From Catellatospora methionotrophica (GTDB lineage: Bacteria > Actinomycetota > Actinomycetes > Mycobacteriales > Micromonosporaceae), in NCBI RefSeq assembly GCF_011297335.1, contig NZ_JAAOTJ010000022.1, positions 1 to 64,000 on the forward strand: 64,000 nucleotides of DNA, written 5' to 3'. The stretch's first letter is position 1. Each line of letters starts with the position of its first letter. The position numbers were made by a program, and so were the translations under genes. This document shows, in pieces, positions 8,825 through 17,821 of the stretch. The notes under the pieces are model-generated. The model ran no database searches. It worked only from the letters and a program-made list of their open reading frames with translations, and was not told where the DNA came from.

Positions 8825-9249
8825 GCACCGCGACACTGAGCAAGCCGGCCCAGGACCTCAACTGGCTGGTCACCGGATTCGCCGACCGGGTGCCGGGCGC
8901 GCGGCACGCGATCGTGGCGTCCTCGGACGGGCTGGTGGTCGCGGTCTCCGCGCACCTGGACCGGTCCACCGCCGACCAGCTGGCGGCGGTCACCTCCGGC
9001 CTGATCGGCATCGCGGGCTGTGTGGCGCAGCTGTCCGACGGCGACGAGGTGCGCCAGACCGTGATCGAGATGGGCCGGGGCTACTTCCTCACCATGGCGA
9101 TCCGGGACGGCTCGGTGCTGGCGGTGGTCGCCGACGCCGACGCCGACCTGGGCGTGGTCGGGTTCGAGATGGCTCGGCTGGCCAAGCAGACCGGGGAGAT
9201 CCTGACCCCGGCACTGCGCGCCGAGCTGCAGCGCGCGCTGCCCCGCTGA
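8821..9249 (+). CDS. cvnB: Roadblock/LC7 domain protein (CvnB-like)
   Basis: This 142-aa protein is a single roadblock/LC7 domain (DLNWLVTGFADRVPGARHAIVASSDGL at the start). It is the kind that regulates small MglA/CvnD-type GTPases. The start ATG overlaps the stop of the upstream kinase. Conserved features are the GLxVA strand, a central FLTMAIRDGS strand and the length expected for CvnB. The DUF742 protein and GTPase that normally follow are absent: the next gene is a convergent Ser/Thr kinase. Confidence 0.85.
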   Translation: MSTATLSKPAQDLNWLVTGFADRVPGARHAIVASSDGLVVAVSAHLDRSTADQLAAVTSGLIGIAGCVAQLSDGDEVRQTVIEMGRGYFLTMAIRDGSVLAVVADADADLGVVGFEMARLAKQTGEILTPALRAELQRALPR

Positions 9250-9252
9250 GCC

Positions 9253-10716
9253 TCAGCTGTTGCGCTTGGCGAGTTTCTCCAGCTCGTCGAGCAGCTTCTG
9301 CACCGGCTCGTACGCCTCCTTGGCGTCACCCTCGGCGTCGTCGGCCCAGCCCTCGACCTTCTTCTGCAGGTTCTCGGCGCGCTTGCGCGCCTCGTCCCAG
9401 TCGCCCTGGAGCATCTTGGTGGAGATGTTCCTGAGCCCGTTCTCCAGCTCGGTCTTCTGCTTCGGGGTGATCAGCTCGGTGTCGCGCAGCTTCTGCACGG
9501 CGTCGTTGAGGTCCGACAGCAGCTTCACCGCCGCGAACGGCCCGCCCCGCTCCGGGGTCGGGCTCGGCTTGACGACCGCCGTGGTGCGGGCGGGGCGGCT
9601 CGGCGAGCGGGTCGGGGTGGTGACCGCGTTGGCGGGATCGGTCGGCTCGTTCAGCGCCGACATGATCAGGAGTACGCCGCTGATCACGATGATCGCCATG
9701 ACCAGCGCCACGGCCAGCAGCGGGCGGCCGCCGCGCTTCGGGCGGGCCGGGGGCGCCGCCTTGGGCCGGGGCACGGCCTGCACGCGGGTGGCCGGGGCGG
9801 GCACCCGGGCCGCGCCGGAGATCGCGCCGCCGGTGGGCGCGAGCAGCGTCGGGTTCGGCCCGGCCGGGGTGGCCGGGACGGAGCCGGGCATGGCCGGGGC
9901 CGCCAGGCCGCCCAGGGCGTGGGCGAGGTCGTCGGCGCGCGGGCGGCGCGCGGGGGAGGGGTCGACCGCGGCCGCGATCAGGGCCGTGATCGCCGGGGGC
10001 ACGCCGGGCAGCGGCGGCAGCGGGCGCGGGCGGGCGTGCTCGGCCTCGAACTGCTCCCAGCTGTCGATGCCGTTGCGCCGCCGCCCGGTGACCATCTCGA
10101 TCAGGAGCACACCCAGGGCGTACACGTCGGCGGCCGGATCGGCGGCCTTCTGGCGCAGCCGCTCCGGGGCCGCGTACGCCGGGGTGCCGATGATCAGCAT
10201 GCCGGTCGCGTCGGGCAGGCCGGTCATCGCGGCGATGCCGAAGTCGAGCACCTTCGCGCCGGTCGCGGTGATCATGATGTTGCCCGGCTTGACGTCGCGG
10301 TGCACCACGTCACGGGCGTGCGCGGCGGCCAGCGCCCCGGCCACCTGGGCGCCGATCACGGCGGCCCGCGCCCAGCCCACCGGCCCGCGCGCCATCAGCT
10401 CGGCCAGCGACTCACCGGTGAGCAGCTCCATCACCAGGTAGGGCTCGACGTGGCCGTCGGGGAAGGTGACCTCACCGAAGTCGTGCACCGCGGTGATGTG
10501 CGGGTGGGTCAGCTGCGCGGCCGAGCGCGCCTCGCGCAGCGCGCCCGCGCGCAGGGCCGGATCGGCCGCCGTCGGACCGGCGAGCACCTTCACCGCGACG
10601 GGGCGGCCCAGCACGAGGTCGTGGGCCTGCCAGACCTCCGCCATGCCGCCGGAGCCGATGCGGCGGTCCAGCAGGTAGCGGTCGTGCAGCTTCAGACCGG
10701 GGGTGAAGGCTGACAT
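9253..10716 (-). CDS. Membrane Ser/Thr protein kinase (PknB/Hanks type)
   Basis: The 487-aa protein has an N-terminal kinase domain (about 10-275). It shows the glycine loop GSGGMAEVW, VAVKVL lysine, catalytic HRDVKPGN, DFG and GTPAYAAPE. A proline-rich juxtamembrane region leads to one membrane helix at about 330-353. The outside part is a charged helical, coiled-coil-like segment of about 100 residues ending AKRNS. It lacks PASTA repeats, so its ligand is unlikely to be muropeptide of the PknB type. ATG 10716 lies just before the kinase fold. It is transcribed divergently from the mannosyltransferase gene. Confidence 0.9.
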   Translation of the reverse strand: MSAFTPGLKLHDRYLLDRRIGSGGMAEVWQAHDLVLGRPVAVKVLAGPTAADPALRAGALREARSAAQLTHPHITAVHDFGEVTFPDGHVEPYLVMELLTGESLAELMARGPVGWARAAVIGAQVAGALAAAHARDVVHRDVKPGNIMITATGAKVLDFGIAAMTGLPDATGMLIIGTPAYAAPERLRQKAADPAADVYALGVLLIEMVTGRRRNGIDSWEQFEAEHARPRPLPPLPGVPPAITALIAAAVDPSPARRPRADDLAHALGGLAAPAMPGSVPATPAGPNPTLLAPTGGAISGAARVPAPATRVQAVPRPKAAPPARPKRGGRPLLAVALVMAIIVISGVLLIMSALNEPTDPANAVTTPTRSPSRPARTTAVVKPSPTPERGGPFAAVKLLSDLNDAVQKLRDTELITPKQKTELENGLRNISTKMLQGDWDEARKRAENLQKKVEGWADDAEGDAKEAYEPVQKLLDELEKLAKRNS

Positions 10717-10790
10717 GGTGGACAACCGTACCGTGTCCCAGCCACCGGTGACACCGAACGCAGGGCAGCGTGACCCCCGTCGCGCGTGGT

Positions 10791-10803
10791 TATATTCCTG
10801 GCT
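10791..10803 (+). promoter_or_regulatory. -10 element for a leaderless start
   Basis: TATATT at 10791-10796 ends 7 nt before ATG 10804, and no Shine-Dalgarno is present. The spacing predicts an mRNA that begins at the start codon. Confidence 0.5.
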
Positions 10804-12165
10804 ATGTCTGACTCCCCGGGACCAGGGCTCGCCCCGGTGCGCCGCCGCCCGGCGGACGTGCCCGGTGACGCGCCCGCTGACGACCTGACCGATGCGCCGG
10901 TCTCCTTGCTGAAAGGTGACACGGCCGAGCCGGTCGGCGGCGGCCGGGCGGCCTGGCAGCGGTGGCGGCCGTCGGTGCTCACCGGGTTCGTGGTCTGGGC
11001 GAGCGGCCTGCTGGCGTACTTCCTGGTCACGGCCGTGGCGTGGATGCCGACCGAGGGGCTGGACAGCAAGGCGGGCCCGGTCCCGTCGACGTTCGGGCAG
11101 CTCATCCAGTCGTGGAACCACTGGGACACGGTCTGGTACGTGATCATCGCGGACTCGGGCTACGAGTACGACGCCCGCAGCACCGCGTTCTTCCCGCTCT
11201 ACCCGATGACGGTGCGGGCGCTGAACCCGCTGCTGCCCGGCGGCACCTTCGAGGCGGGCCTCATCCTCGGCGCGCTGGCCTGCCTGGCCGCGCTGATCCT
11301 GGTGCACCGGCTGGCCACCGAGATGATCGGGGCTGAGGACGCCCGGCGCACCACCGTCTACCTGCTGGCCTTCCCGACGGCGTTCTACCTGGTCGCGGCG
11401 TACAACGAGTCGTTGTTCGTGGCGCTGGCGCTGGCCTCGCTGTACAACATGCGCCGGGGGCGCTGGTGGTGGGCGGCGATGTTCGCCGGATACGCCAGCG
11501 CGACCCGGATGGCGGGGGTGATGCTCGGTGCGGCGTTCGTGTACGAATACCTGCGGCAGCGGGGCTTCTCGTTCCGCAAGACGGCCGAGCAGATGCGCCA
11601 GGGCCGGTGGCTGCCGTGGCCGAGGGGCACGTTCGACCGCGACGCGCTGGCGGTGCTGCTGGTGCCGAGCGGGCTGGCCGCGTACATGCTGTTCTGCTAT
11701 CTGACCTTCGGCGACGCGCTGCACTTCCTCGACGCGCAGAAGGCCTGGTTCCGGTCGGGCTTCACCGCGCCGTGGACCGTCATCGGCGACGTCGTCGACC
11801 TGATCAGCGGCAGCGACTCGGTCTACCACCCCGACGCGCTGCGCAACATCGTCAACCTGACCACCGCGCTGGCGGTGCTGGTGCTGCTGGTGCTGGCTCT
11901 GGTGGGCCCGTGGAAGCTCGGGGCCGACCACGCGTACCTGGTGGTCTTCGGCGCGATCATCATCCTGATGCCGCTGTCGAACCCGATCCACACCCACTAC
12001 CCGCTGAGCTCGACCTGGCGCTACGCGCTGGAGTGCACGGTCGCGTTCATGGTGCTGGCCAGAATGGGCCGCAACGTACACTTCGACCGCATATACACCA
12101 CCGCCATGCTGGCCCTCCAGGGCGCGATGGTGATCGTCTTCGTCCAGAACAACTTCGTCGCATAG
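10804..12165 (+). CDS. PIG-V-like mannosyltransferase (GT-C membrane glycosyltransferase)
   Basis: This 453-aa polytopic membrane protein probably transfers mannose from a polyprenyl-linked donor outside the membrane. It has about ten hydrophobic segments. After the first come WNHWDTVWY and FFPLYP, then FPTAFYLVAAYNESLF and YASATRMAG, which are the conserved blocks of the PIG-V family. The N-terminus is a 50-residue cytoplasmic proline-rich tail. ATG 10804 is preferred because a TATATT element lies at leaderless distance. Tandem hairpins follow the stop codon. Confidence 0.75.
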   Translation: MSDSPGPGLAPVRRRPADVPGDAPADDLTDAPVSLLKGDTAEPVGGGRAAWQRWRPSVLTGFVVWASGLLAYFLVTAVAWMPTEGLDSKAGPVPSTFGQLIQSWNHWDTVWYVIIADSGYEYDARSTAFFPLYPMTVRALNPLLPGGTFEAGLILGALACLAALILVHRLATEMIGAEDARRTTVYLLAFPTAFYLVAAYNESLFVALALASLYNMRRGRWWWAAMFAGYASATRMAGVMLGAAFVYEYLRQRGFSFRKTAEQMRQGRWLPWPRGTFDRDALAVLLVPSGLAAYMLFCYLTFGDALHFLDAQKAWFRSGFTAPWTVIGDVVDLISGSDSVYHPDALRNIVNLTTALAVLVLLVLALVGPWKLGADHAYLVVFGAIIILMPLSNPIHTHYPLSSTWRYALECTVAFMVLARMGRNVHFDRIYTTAMLALQGAMVIVFVQNNFVA

Positions 12166-12171
12166 CTGCCG

Positions 12172-12218
12172 GCGCCCGCCTCCGCGGGCGCGGGGTTCGG
12201 CCTCTCAGCCGAACCCGC
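12172..12218 (+). terminator. Tandem terminator hairpins
   Basis: GCGCCCGC (12172-12179) pairs with GCGGGCGC (12184-12191). A second stem GGGTTCGGC/GCCGAACCC (12193-12201 and 12208-12216) follows directly. There is no U-tract, as is usual in actinobacteria. Confidence 0.6.
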
Positions 12219-12276
12219 CGTGGGACGGCCCTGTGGTGGTGCTGGCCGGAGGGATGCCGGGCGGTATGGTCTCGCC

Positions 12277-12924
12277 GTGATCGATTCGGTGGATCTTGTC
12301 ATTTTCGACTGCGACGGCGTACTCGTGGACTCCGAGACCATCGCCATCCGGGTCGCCTCGCAGATGCTGGCCGAGCTGGGCTGGCCGCTGACCGACGACG
12401 AGATCCTGGAGAACTTCGTGGGCCGCTCGGCGACCTCGATGGTGCCGGTGATCGAGCAGAAGCTGGGCCGCCCGTTGCCGCAGTGGCCGGAGATGTTCGT
12501 CGCGCGCCAGCTCGCCGCGCACGACGCCGGGCTCGTCCCGGTGCCCGGCATCGTCGAGGCGCTCAACGCGATCACACTGCCGACCTGCGTGGCGTCCAGC
12601 GGACGGCACGACAAGATGCGCAACACGCTCGGCATCACCGGCCTCTACGAGCGCTTCGAGGGCCGCATCTTCTCCGCCACCGAGGTGGCCAACGGCAAGC
12701 CCGCGCCCGACCTGTTCCTGCACGCCGCGGCGCGCATGGGGGCCGACCCGGCGCGCTGCGTGGTGGTCGAGGACAGCAAGCCCGGCGTGCAGGCCGCGCG
12801 GGCGGCGGGCATGCGGGTGCTGGCGTACGCCGGGGGAGTGACCCCGGCCGAGTGGCTGCAAGGCCCCGGCACCGTGGTGTTCCACGACATGCGCAAGCTG
12901 CCCGACCTGCTCGGACAGCGCTAG
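12277..12924 (+). CDS. HAD-family phosphatase/phosphomutase-like
   Basis: This 215-aa HAD hydrolase acts on a small phosphorylated metabolite; the substrate is not evident. Motif I is DCDGVLVDSE (nucleophile D and acid D), motif II is ASSG, the lysine is in NGKPAPD, and motif IV is VVEDSKPG. The helical cap between motifs I and II is the type found in beta-phosphoglucomutase, phosphoglycolate and sugar-phosphate phosphatases. GTG 12277 is chosen because the DFD-type strand begins eight residues later. TATGGT (12265-12270) lies at leaderless distance. Confidence 0.82.
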   Translation: MIDSVDLVIFDCDGVLVDSETIAIRVASQMLAELGWPLTDDEILENFVGRSATSMVPVIEQKLGRPLPQWPEMFVARQLAAHDAGLVPVPGIVEALNAITLPTCVASSGRHDKMRNTLGITGLYERFEGRIFSATEVANGKPAPDLFLHAAARMGADPARCVVVEDSKPGVQAARAAGMRVLAYAGGVTPAEWLQGPGTVVFHDMRKLPDLLGQR

Positions 12925-13041
12925 CCGCCGGGCGGATCCGTCCTTTCACGGCGGTGTCGTCCGAACGGGTGGCACTTGTCGCCGACCGTTCATCGGGCGA
13001 CGCTCTGATCTGGACATACCGTCCCGATCGGAGGTCGACCC

Positions 13042-14556
13042 GTGTCGCCGTTCCCCCGTACCCGCACCGTCGCGGCCGCAGCGGCCGTGGCCGCCGCGGC
13101 CGCGCTCACCCTCACCGCACCGCCCGCCCAGGCCGCCGCGCTCACCCCGAAGGTGCTCGTGGTCGGCATGGACGGGCTGAACTGGGCCAAGGTCGTCGAC
13201 GCCGATGCGCCGACGCTCGACGCGCTGGCCGCCGGGGGCACCCTCGGCGAGAGCCTGCTCTACTGCAACCCGGTGGCGAACTCGTCCAGCGGCCCCGGCT
13301 GGTCCACGATCGCGACCGGCGTCATGCCCGACAAGCACGGCGTCAAGGACAACACCTTCAGCGGCAAGCAGTACGGCACGTACCCCGACTTCCTGACCCG
13401 GCTGGAGCAGGCCGACCCGTCCTACGCGACGCTGTCCATCCTGGACTGGGCCGTTTTGCACACGCAGGGCACGTTCGGCGCCGCGATCGACACCCGGATC
13501 ACCTACAACGGCGACGCCAACGGCTACGTCGGCGAGGACGTGAAGGTCACCAACGACGCGGTCAGCCACCTGCGGAACAACGACCCGGACGCGACGTTCG
13601 TCTACCTCGGCAACACCGACGTGGTGGCGCACTCCGTCGGCACCGGCACGGTGTACCGCACCGCGATCGAGACCCAGGACGCCCAGCTCGACCGGATGCT
13701 CGACGCCATCGCCGCGCGGCCGACGTACGCGAGCGAGGACTGGCTGATCGTGGTCACCACCGACCACGGCCACAACAACCCGTCCGGCGGCCACGGCGGC
13801 TGCGGCGTCGACGCCGAGCGGCGCACCTGGGTCCTGGCCAAGGGCACCGGCCACAGCGCGGGCCTGCGCCCGATCGACACCCGGCTGTCCGACGTCGCCG
13901 GCACCGTCTTCGCGCACCTGGGCGTGACCGTCAACCCGGCCTGGAACCTCGACACCAAGGCGCTCAAGGTACGCGCCACCGACCCGTTCGACGGCCTGAA
14001 CGCGTCGCTGCAGACCCGCTCGCACGAGACCGGCATCCCGGCCACCGTGCAGGGCTGGACGCACACCGCCCCGGCGGGCTGGTCGGTGGACCGCTCGGCG
14101 ATGCCGACCGGTGGCGTGAACGAGTGGCGCGGCTGGTCGTTCACCAACGAGGAGTTCTGGAGCCGCGCCCAGTCGTCGCAGAACCGCGAGAACGGCCTGC
14201 GGCTGCGCGGGGTGTTCGCGGTCGCCGACTCCGACGAGTTCGACGACCGCTCCGGCGGCGCGTCGTTCGACTCGACGCTGGTCTCGCCCGCGTACCCGGT
14301 GACCGCCGGGACGGTCAGGACGCTGCGTTACGTCACGCACTACCTGCAGGAGGGCTCGCAGACCGGGGAAGTGCTGGTGTCGTTCAACGGCGGCGCGAAC
14401 CAGCTCGTCAAGCGCTACAGCGCCGACGCGCGGGCCAGGGCCGAGGCGCTGACCGTCACCGTGCCCGCCGGGGCCACCTCGATGACGGTGAAGTTCCGCT
14501 ACTACAACGCCGCCAACAACTGGTACTGGGTCATCGACGACCTGCGGGTCAGCTGA
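13042..14556 (+). CDS. Secreted alkaline-phosphatase-superfamily phosphodiesterase
   Basis: The 504-aa protein has a signal peptide (basic start, alanine-rich core, AQAA cleavage near residue 33). It then has an alkaline-phosphatase-fold domain of the nucleotide pyrophosphatase/phosphodiesterase type. VVGMDGLNW holds the first metal aspartate, the nucleophile region is GPGWSTIATGVMPDKHGV, and TTDHGHNNPSGGHGG supplies the second metal site. The last 150 residues look like a beta-sandwich accessory domain (SFDSTLVSPAYPV... VIDDLRVS). GTG 13042 follows GGAGG. It probably releases phosphate or nucleotides outside the cell. A strong hairpin follows the gene. Confidence 0.85.
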   Translation: MSPFPRTRTVAAAAAVAAAAALTLTAPPAQAAALTPKVLVVGMDGLNWAKVVDADAPTLDALAAGGTLGESLLYCNPVANSSSGPGWSTIATGVMPDKHGVKDNTFSGKQYGTYPDFLTRLEQADPSYATLSILDWAVLHTQGTFGAAIDTRITYNGDANGYVGEDVKVTNDAVSHLRNNDPDATFVYLGNTDVVAHSVGTGTVYRTAIETQDAQLDRMLDAIAARPTYASEDWLIVVTTDHGHNNPSGGHGGCGVDAERRTWVLAKGTGHSAGLRPIDTRLSDVAGTVFAHLGVTVNPAWNLDTKALKVRATDPFDGLNASLQTRSHETGIPATVQGWTHTAPAGWSVDRSAMPTGGVNEWRGWSFTNEEFWSRAQSSQNRENGLRLRGVFAVADSDEFDDRSGGASFDSTLVSPAYPVTAGTVRTLRYVTHYLQEGSQTGEVLVSFNGGANQLVKRYSADARARAEALTVTVPAGATSMTVKFRYYNAANNWYWVIDDLRVS

Positions 14557-14564
14557 CGGTGCGG

Positions 14565-14598
14565 GCACGCCGCCCGGCCCGGTGGCCGGGCGGCGTGC
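14565..14598 (+). terminator. Terminator hairpin
   Basis: A perfect 15-bp stem, GCACGCCGCCCGGCC (14565-14579) with its complement at 14584-14598 and a CGGT loop, begins 9 nt after the phosphodiesterase stop. Confidence 0.8.
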
Positions 14599-14725
14599 TC
14601 GTTTCCCGGCGTCGGTTGAGTCGTTCCTCCTGGCAGGCGTCGCGCGGGGGCGGCGTCGCCGCGGGGCGCCCGATGCCGCGCGGCAACTTCGTGACGCCGC
14701 GCGGGGGCGGCGGAAGGTGTGCGAC

Positions 14726-16630
14726 ATGGTCGACCGCAGGCGGATTCTGCAGGCGACGGCGGCCGTGGGGGCCGCCACGGTGATCTCCCAGCGCGCCGGG
14801 TGGGCCTGGGCGGTGGAGCGGGGCCGGGCGGGCACGCTCGACCCGGCCACGATCCCGAAGTACACGACGCCGCTGGCGGTGCCGTCGGTGATGCCGCCCG
14901 CGCACCGCGGTGAGGGCGGGGTGGCCCGCTACCTGATCGGCATCCGCCAGTTCCGGCAGCAGATCCTGCCGTCGGACCTGCCGGAGACCACGGTCTGGGG
15001 CTACGGCGACGTGTCGCGGCCGGGCACCTTCCGCACCCCGTCGGACACCATCGAGGCACACGTGGACCGGCCGGTGCGGGTCACCTGGGTCAACGACCTG
15101 GTCGACTCGTACGGCGACTTCCGGCCGCACCTGCTGCCCGTCGACCCGACACTGCACTGGGCCAACCCGCCGGGCGGCGACGCCGGGCGCGACTCGCGGC
15201 CCACGTTCACCTCGACGCCGGGGCCGTACCGGGGACCGGTGCCGCTGATCACGCACCTGCACGGCGGCCACACGCACGAGGAGAGCGACGGCTACCCGGA
15301 GGCGTGGTACCTGCCCAAGGCCCGCAACATCCCGGCCGGATACGCGACCGTCGGCACCTTCTACGACGAGTTCGGGGCGGAGTTCGAGCAGCGCAACGGG
15401 GTGGCCTGGAAGCCGGGCACGGCTACGTTCCAGTACACCAACGACCAGCGTGCCTCGACCCTGTGGTACCACGACCACACGCTCGGCGTGACCCGCGTCA
15501 ACGTGTACGCCGGACTCGCCGGTTTCTATCTGCTGCGCGGCGGCAAGAGCGACCTGCCGCCGGGCGTGCTGCCCGGCCCGGCCCCGCAGCTCGGCGACAA
15601 GCCGGGCACGCGGTACTACGAGATCCCGGTGGTGGTCCAGGACCGCTCGTTCAACGCCGACGGCTCGCTGTTCTACCCGGCCAGCCGCGCGTTCGCCGAC
15701 GACGCCGGTCCGTACATCCCGGAAGGCCCGTTCCCGCCGATCTGGAACCCGGAGTTCTTCGCCGACACCATCATGGTCAACGGCAACACGTGGCCTGACC
15801 TGGAGGTCGAGCCGCGCCGCTACCGGCTGCGCCTCCTCAACGGCTGCAACGGCCGGGTGCTGATCATGAAGGTCGCCACCGACCCGCTGGCCCCCCGGCC
15901 CGCTCCCGTCGCGCTGCCCATCTGGCAGATCGGCAACGACGGCGGCTTCCTGCCCAAGCCCGCCAAGCTCCAGGAGCTGCGGATGGGCCCGGCCGAGCGC
16001 GCCGACGTCATCGTCGACTTCACCGGCCTGCGCGAGGGCACCGAGCTGTACCTCATCAACGAGGGCCCGGACGAGCCGTACAACGGCACCTTCAACCCGT
16101 CCGACCCGGCGACGACCGGCCAGGTCATGCGCTTCACCGTCGGGCGGCTGACCGGCAAGGACCGCAGCACCCCGCCCGAGGACCTCGACCTGCCCTTCAT
16201 CAAGCCGATCGGCCCGGCCGACAACACCCGGCGGCTGTCGCTGGACGAGGAGCTCGGCCACGAGCAGTCCATCGAACTGCTGCTCGGCACGGTCGACGAG
16301 CACGGCCACGCTATGCCGATGCACTGGGACCACCCGATCACCGAAGACCCGAAGCTCAACGCCACCGAGATCTGGGAACTGCACAACTTCAGCGTCGACG
16401 CCCACCCCATCCACCTGCACCTGGTGCAGTTCGAGATCCTGGGCCGGGGCGTGGACGGCAAGACGCCGCCGGAGCCCGGCGAGCGTGGCACCAAGGACAC
16501 CGTGATCGCGCTGCCGGGCGAGATCACCCGGGTGAAGGCGAAGTTCGACCTGGCCGGGCAGTACGTGTGGCACTGTCACCTGCTGGAGCACGAGGACAAC
16601 GAGATGATGCGGCCCTACCGGGTCGGCTGA
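14726..16630 (+). CDS. TAT-exported multicopper oxidase (CotA/bilirubin oxidase-like)
   Basis: The 634-aa oxidase couples oxidation of phenols or metal ions to reduction of oxygen to water. The N-terminus has a twin-arginine signal (DRRRILQATAAVGAATVIS). All four copper-binding blocks are present: HLHGGHTHE, WYHDHTLG, HPIHLHLVQFE, and HCHLLEHEDNEMM with the Cys-His pair bridging type 1 and type 3 copper. The long inserted loops fit the CotA/laccase subgroup. ATG 14726 follows GGAAGG and puts the twin arginines at residues 4-5. A bidirectional terminator separates it from convergent corA. Confidence 0.92.
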   Translation: MVDRRRILQATAAVGAATVISQRAGWAWAVERGRAGTLDPATIPKYTTPLAVPSVMPPAHRGEGGVARYLIGIRQFRQQILPSDLPETTVWGYGDVSRPGTFRTPSDTIEAHVDRPVRVTWVNDLVDSYGDFRPHLLPVDPTLHWANPPGGDAGRDSRPTFTSTPGPYRGPVPLITHLHGGHTHEESDGYPEAWYLPKARNIPAGYATVGTFYDEFGAEFEQRNGVAWKPGTATFQYTNDQRASTLWYHDHTLGVTRVNVYAGLAGFYLLRGGKSDLPPGVLPGPAPQLGDKPGTRYYEIPVVVQDRSFNADGSLFYPASRAFADDAGPYIPEGPFPPIWNPEFFADTIMVNGNTWPDLEVEPRRYRLRLLNGCNGRVLIMKVATDPLAPRPAPVALPIWQIGNDGGFLPKPAKLQELRMGPAERADVIVDFTGLREGTELYLINEGPDEPYNGTFNPSDPATTGQVMRFTVGRLTGKDRSTPPEDLDLPFIKPIGPADNTRRLSLDEELGHEQSIELLLGTVDEHGHAMPMHWDHPITEDPKLNATEIWELHNFSVDAHPIHLHLVQFEILGRGVDGKTPPEPGERGTKDTVIALPGEITRVKAKFDLAGQYVWHCHLLEHEDNEMMRPYRVG

Positions 16631-16639
16631 GCAGGACAT

Positions 16640-16668
16640 CCGGGGCGGCGCGGACCGCGTCGCCCCGG
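16640..16668. terminator. Bidirectional terminator
   Basis: CCGGGGCGGCGCG pairs with CGCGTCGCCCCGG (13 bp including one G-T pair) around a GAC loop. It lies between the stops of the convergent oxidase and corA genes. Confidence 0.7.
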
Positions 16669-16670
16669 CC

Positions 16671-17786
16671 TCACAGCCAGCCGGAGCGGCGGAACGCGCG
16701 GTACATCGCCGACGCGACCACGAACATCAGCGCCAGCACGATCACGTAGCCGTACTTCCAGTGCAGCTCGGGCATGTAGTCGAAGTTCATGCCGTAGATG
16801 CCCGCGATCGCGGTCTGCGCCGCCGCGATGGCGGCCCAGGCCGCGATCTTGCGCATGTCGTTGTTCTGGTCGACGGACAGCTGCGCCAGCCGCGCCTGCA
16901 GGATCGAGTTGAGCAGGTCGTCGTACGTGACGATGCGCTCCACGGTGCGCAGCAGGTGGTCGTTGACGTCGCGGAAGTAGCGCCGGATCTCCTTGGGCAG
17001 CCCTTCCTTGTCGTCGATCAGCGCGGCGAGGGGGTGCTGCAGCGGGGCGACCGCCCGCTTGAACTCCATCAGCTCGCGCTTGAGCTGGTAGATCTGCGCG
17101 GCCCGGTTCTGCGACTGGGGCGCGAAGACGTGGTCCTCCAGCTCGTCGATGTCGTTCTCGAAGGCCACCGCCACGTCGAGGTACGAGTCGACCAGCCGGT
17201 CGGCGACCGCGTGCGCCACCGCCCACGGGCCCTGCGCCAGCCGGTCCGGCCGCTTCTCCAGGTCGGCGCGCACCGGTGTGAGCTGCCCGGCCGGTCCGTG
17301 GCGCACGCTGATGACATAGCCGTCGCCGATGAACAGCACGACCGACCCGGTCTCGACCACGTCGCAGGTCTCGGTCAGCGTCGAGTGCTCGACGTAGCGC
17401 GTGGTGCGCAGCACGAACAGGGCCATGTCGGCGAAGTGCTCGATCTTGGGGCGCTGGCGGTGTGTGGTCGCCGCCTCCACCGCGAGCTCGTCGAGACCGA
17501 AGCGCTTGGCGATCGGCGCGAAGTCGGCCTCGCTCGGCTCGTGCAGCCCCAGCCAGAGAAACGAGCCGGGATGCTGCTCGACGGCCGCCAGACCGGAGTC
17601 GTAGTCGCACGCGCCCGGACGCCGCCGCCCGTCGACGTAGACCGCGCAGTCGACGACCGACCGGGCCGGGTCGTCGCCGGGGTCGTCGGGGGCGGTGACG
17701 CCGGTGGGGCGGACACGCGAGGCCGCCTTGCGCAGGGGCGCGGCCCATGCCCAGGTCACGCCTGCCTGCTGCTGCTCTTCGCTCAC
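16671..17786 (-). CDS. corA: CorA-family magnesium/cobalt transporter
   Basis: This 371-aa protein forms a pentameric divalent-cation channel in the membrane. It has a long cytoplasmic alpha/beta domain and helical stalk, then two C-terminal membrane helices. The selectivity signature GMNFDYMPE sits between them, matching GMN-x(n)-MPE. The end is basic (FRRSGWL). A GGAGG overlaps the first GTG at 17792 and is well spaced for GTG 17786, so I use the latter. Confidence 0.93.
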   Translation of the reverse strand: MSEEQQQAGVTWAWAAPLRKAASRVRPTGVTAPDDPGDDPARSVVDCAVYVDGRRRPGACDYDSGLAAVEQHPGSFLWLGLHEPSEADFAPIAKRFGLDELAVEAATTHRQRPKIEHFADMALFVLRTTRYVEHSTLTETCDVVETGSVVLFIGDGYVISVRHGPAGQLTPVRADLEKRPDRLAQGPWAVAHAVADRLVDSYLDVAVAFENDIDELEDHVFAPQSQNRAAQIYQLKRELMEFKRAVAPLQHPLAALIDDKEGLPKEIRRYFRDVNDHLLRTVERIVTYDDLLNSILQARLAQLSVDQNNDMRKIAAWAAIAAAQTAIAGIYGMNFDYMPELHWKYGYVIVLALMFVVASAMYRAFRRSGWL

Positions 17787-17821
17787 GGTCACCTCCGGGC
17801 CCTCGTCGCGATCTTAGTCGG

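Noticed and set aside
10717-12081. Minus-strand extension of the Ser/Thr kinase gene up to 12081, giving a 942-aa protein
   Set aside because: The added part is antisense to the mannosyltransferase and is low-complexity Arg/Gly-rich, as expected for a shadow frame. The kinase fold begins at 10716.
11466-14783. A 1100-codon open frame on the plus strand
   Set aside because: It runs out of frame across three well-supported genes and has only Arg/Gly/Ala-rich composition.
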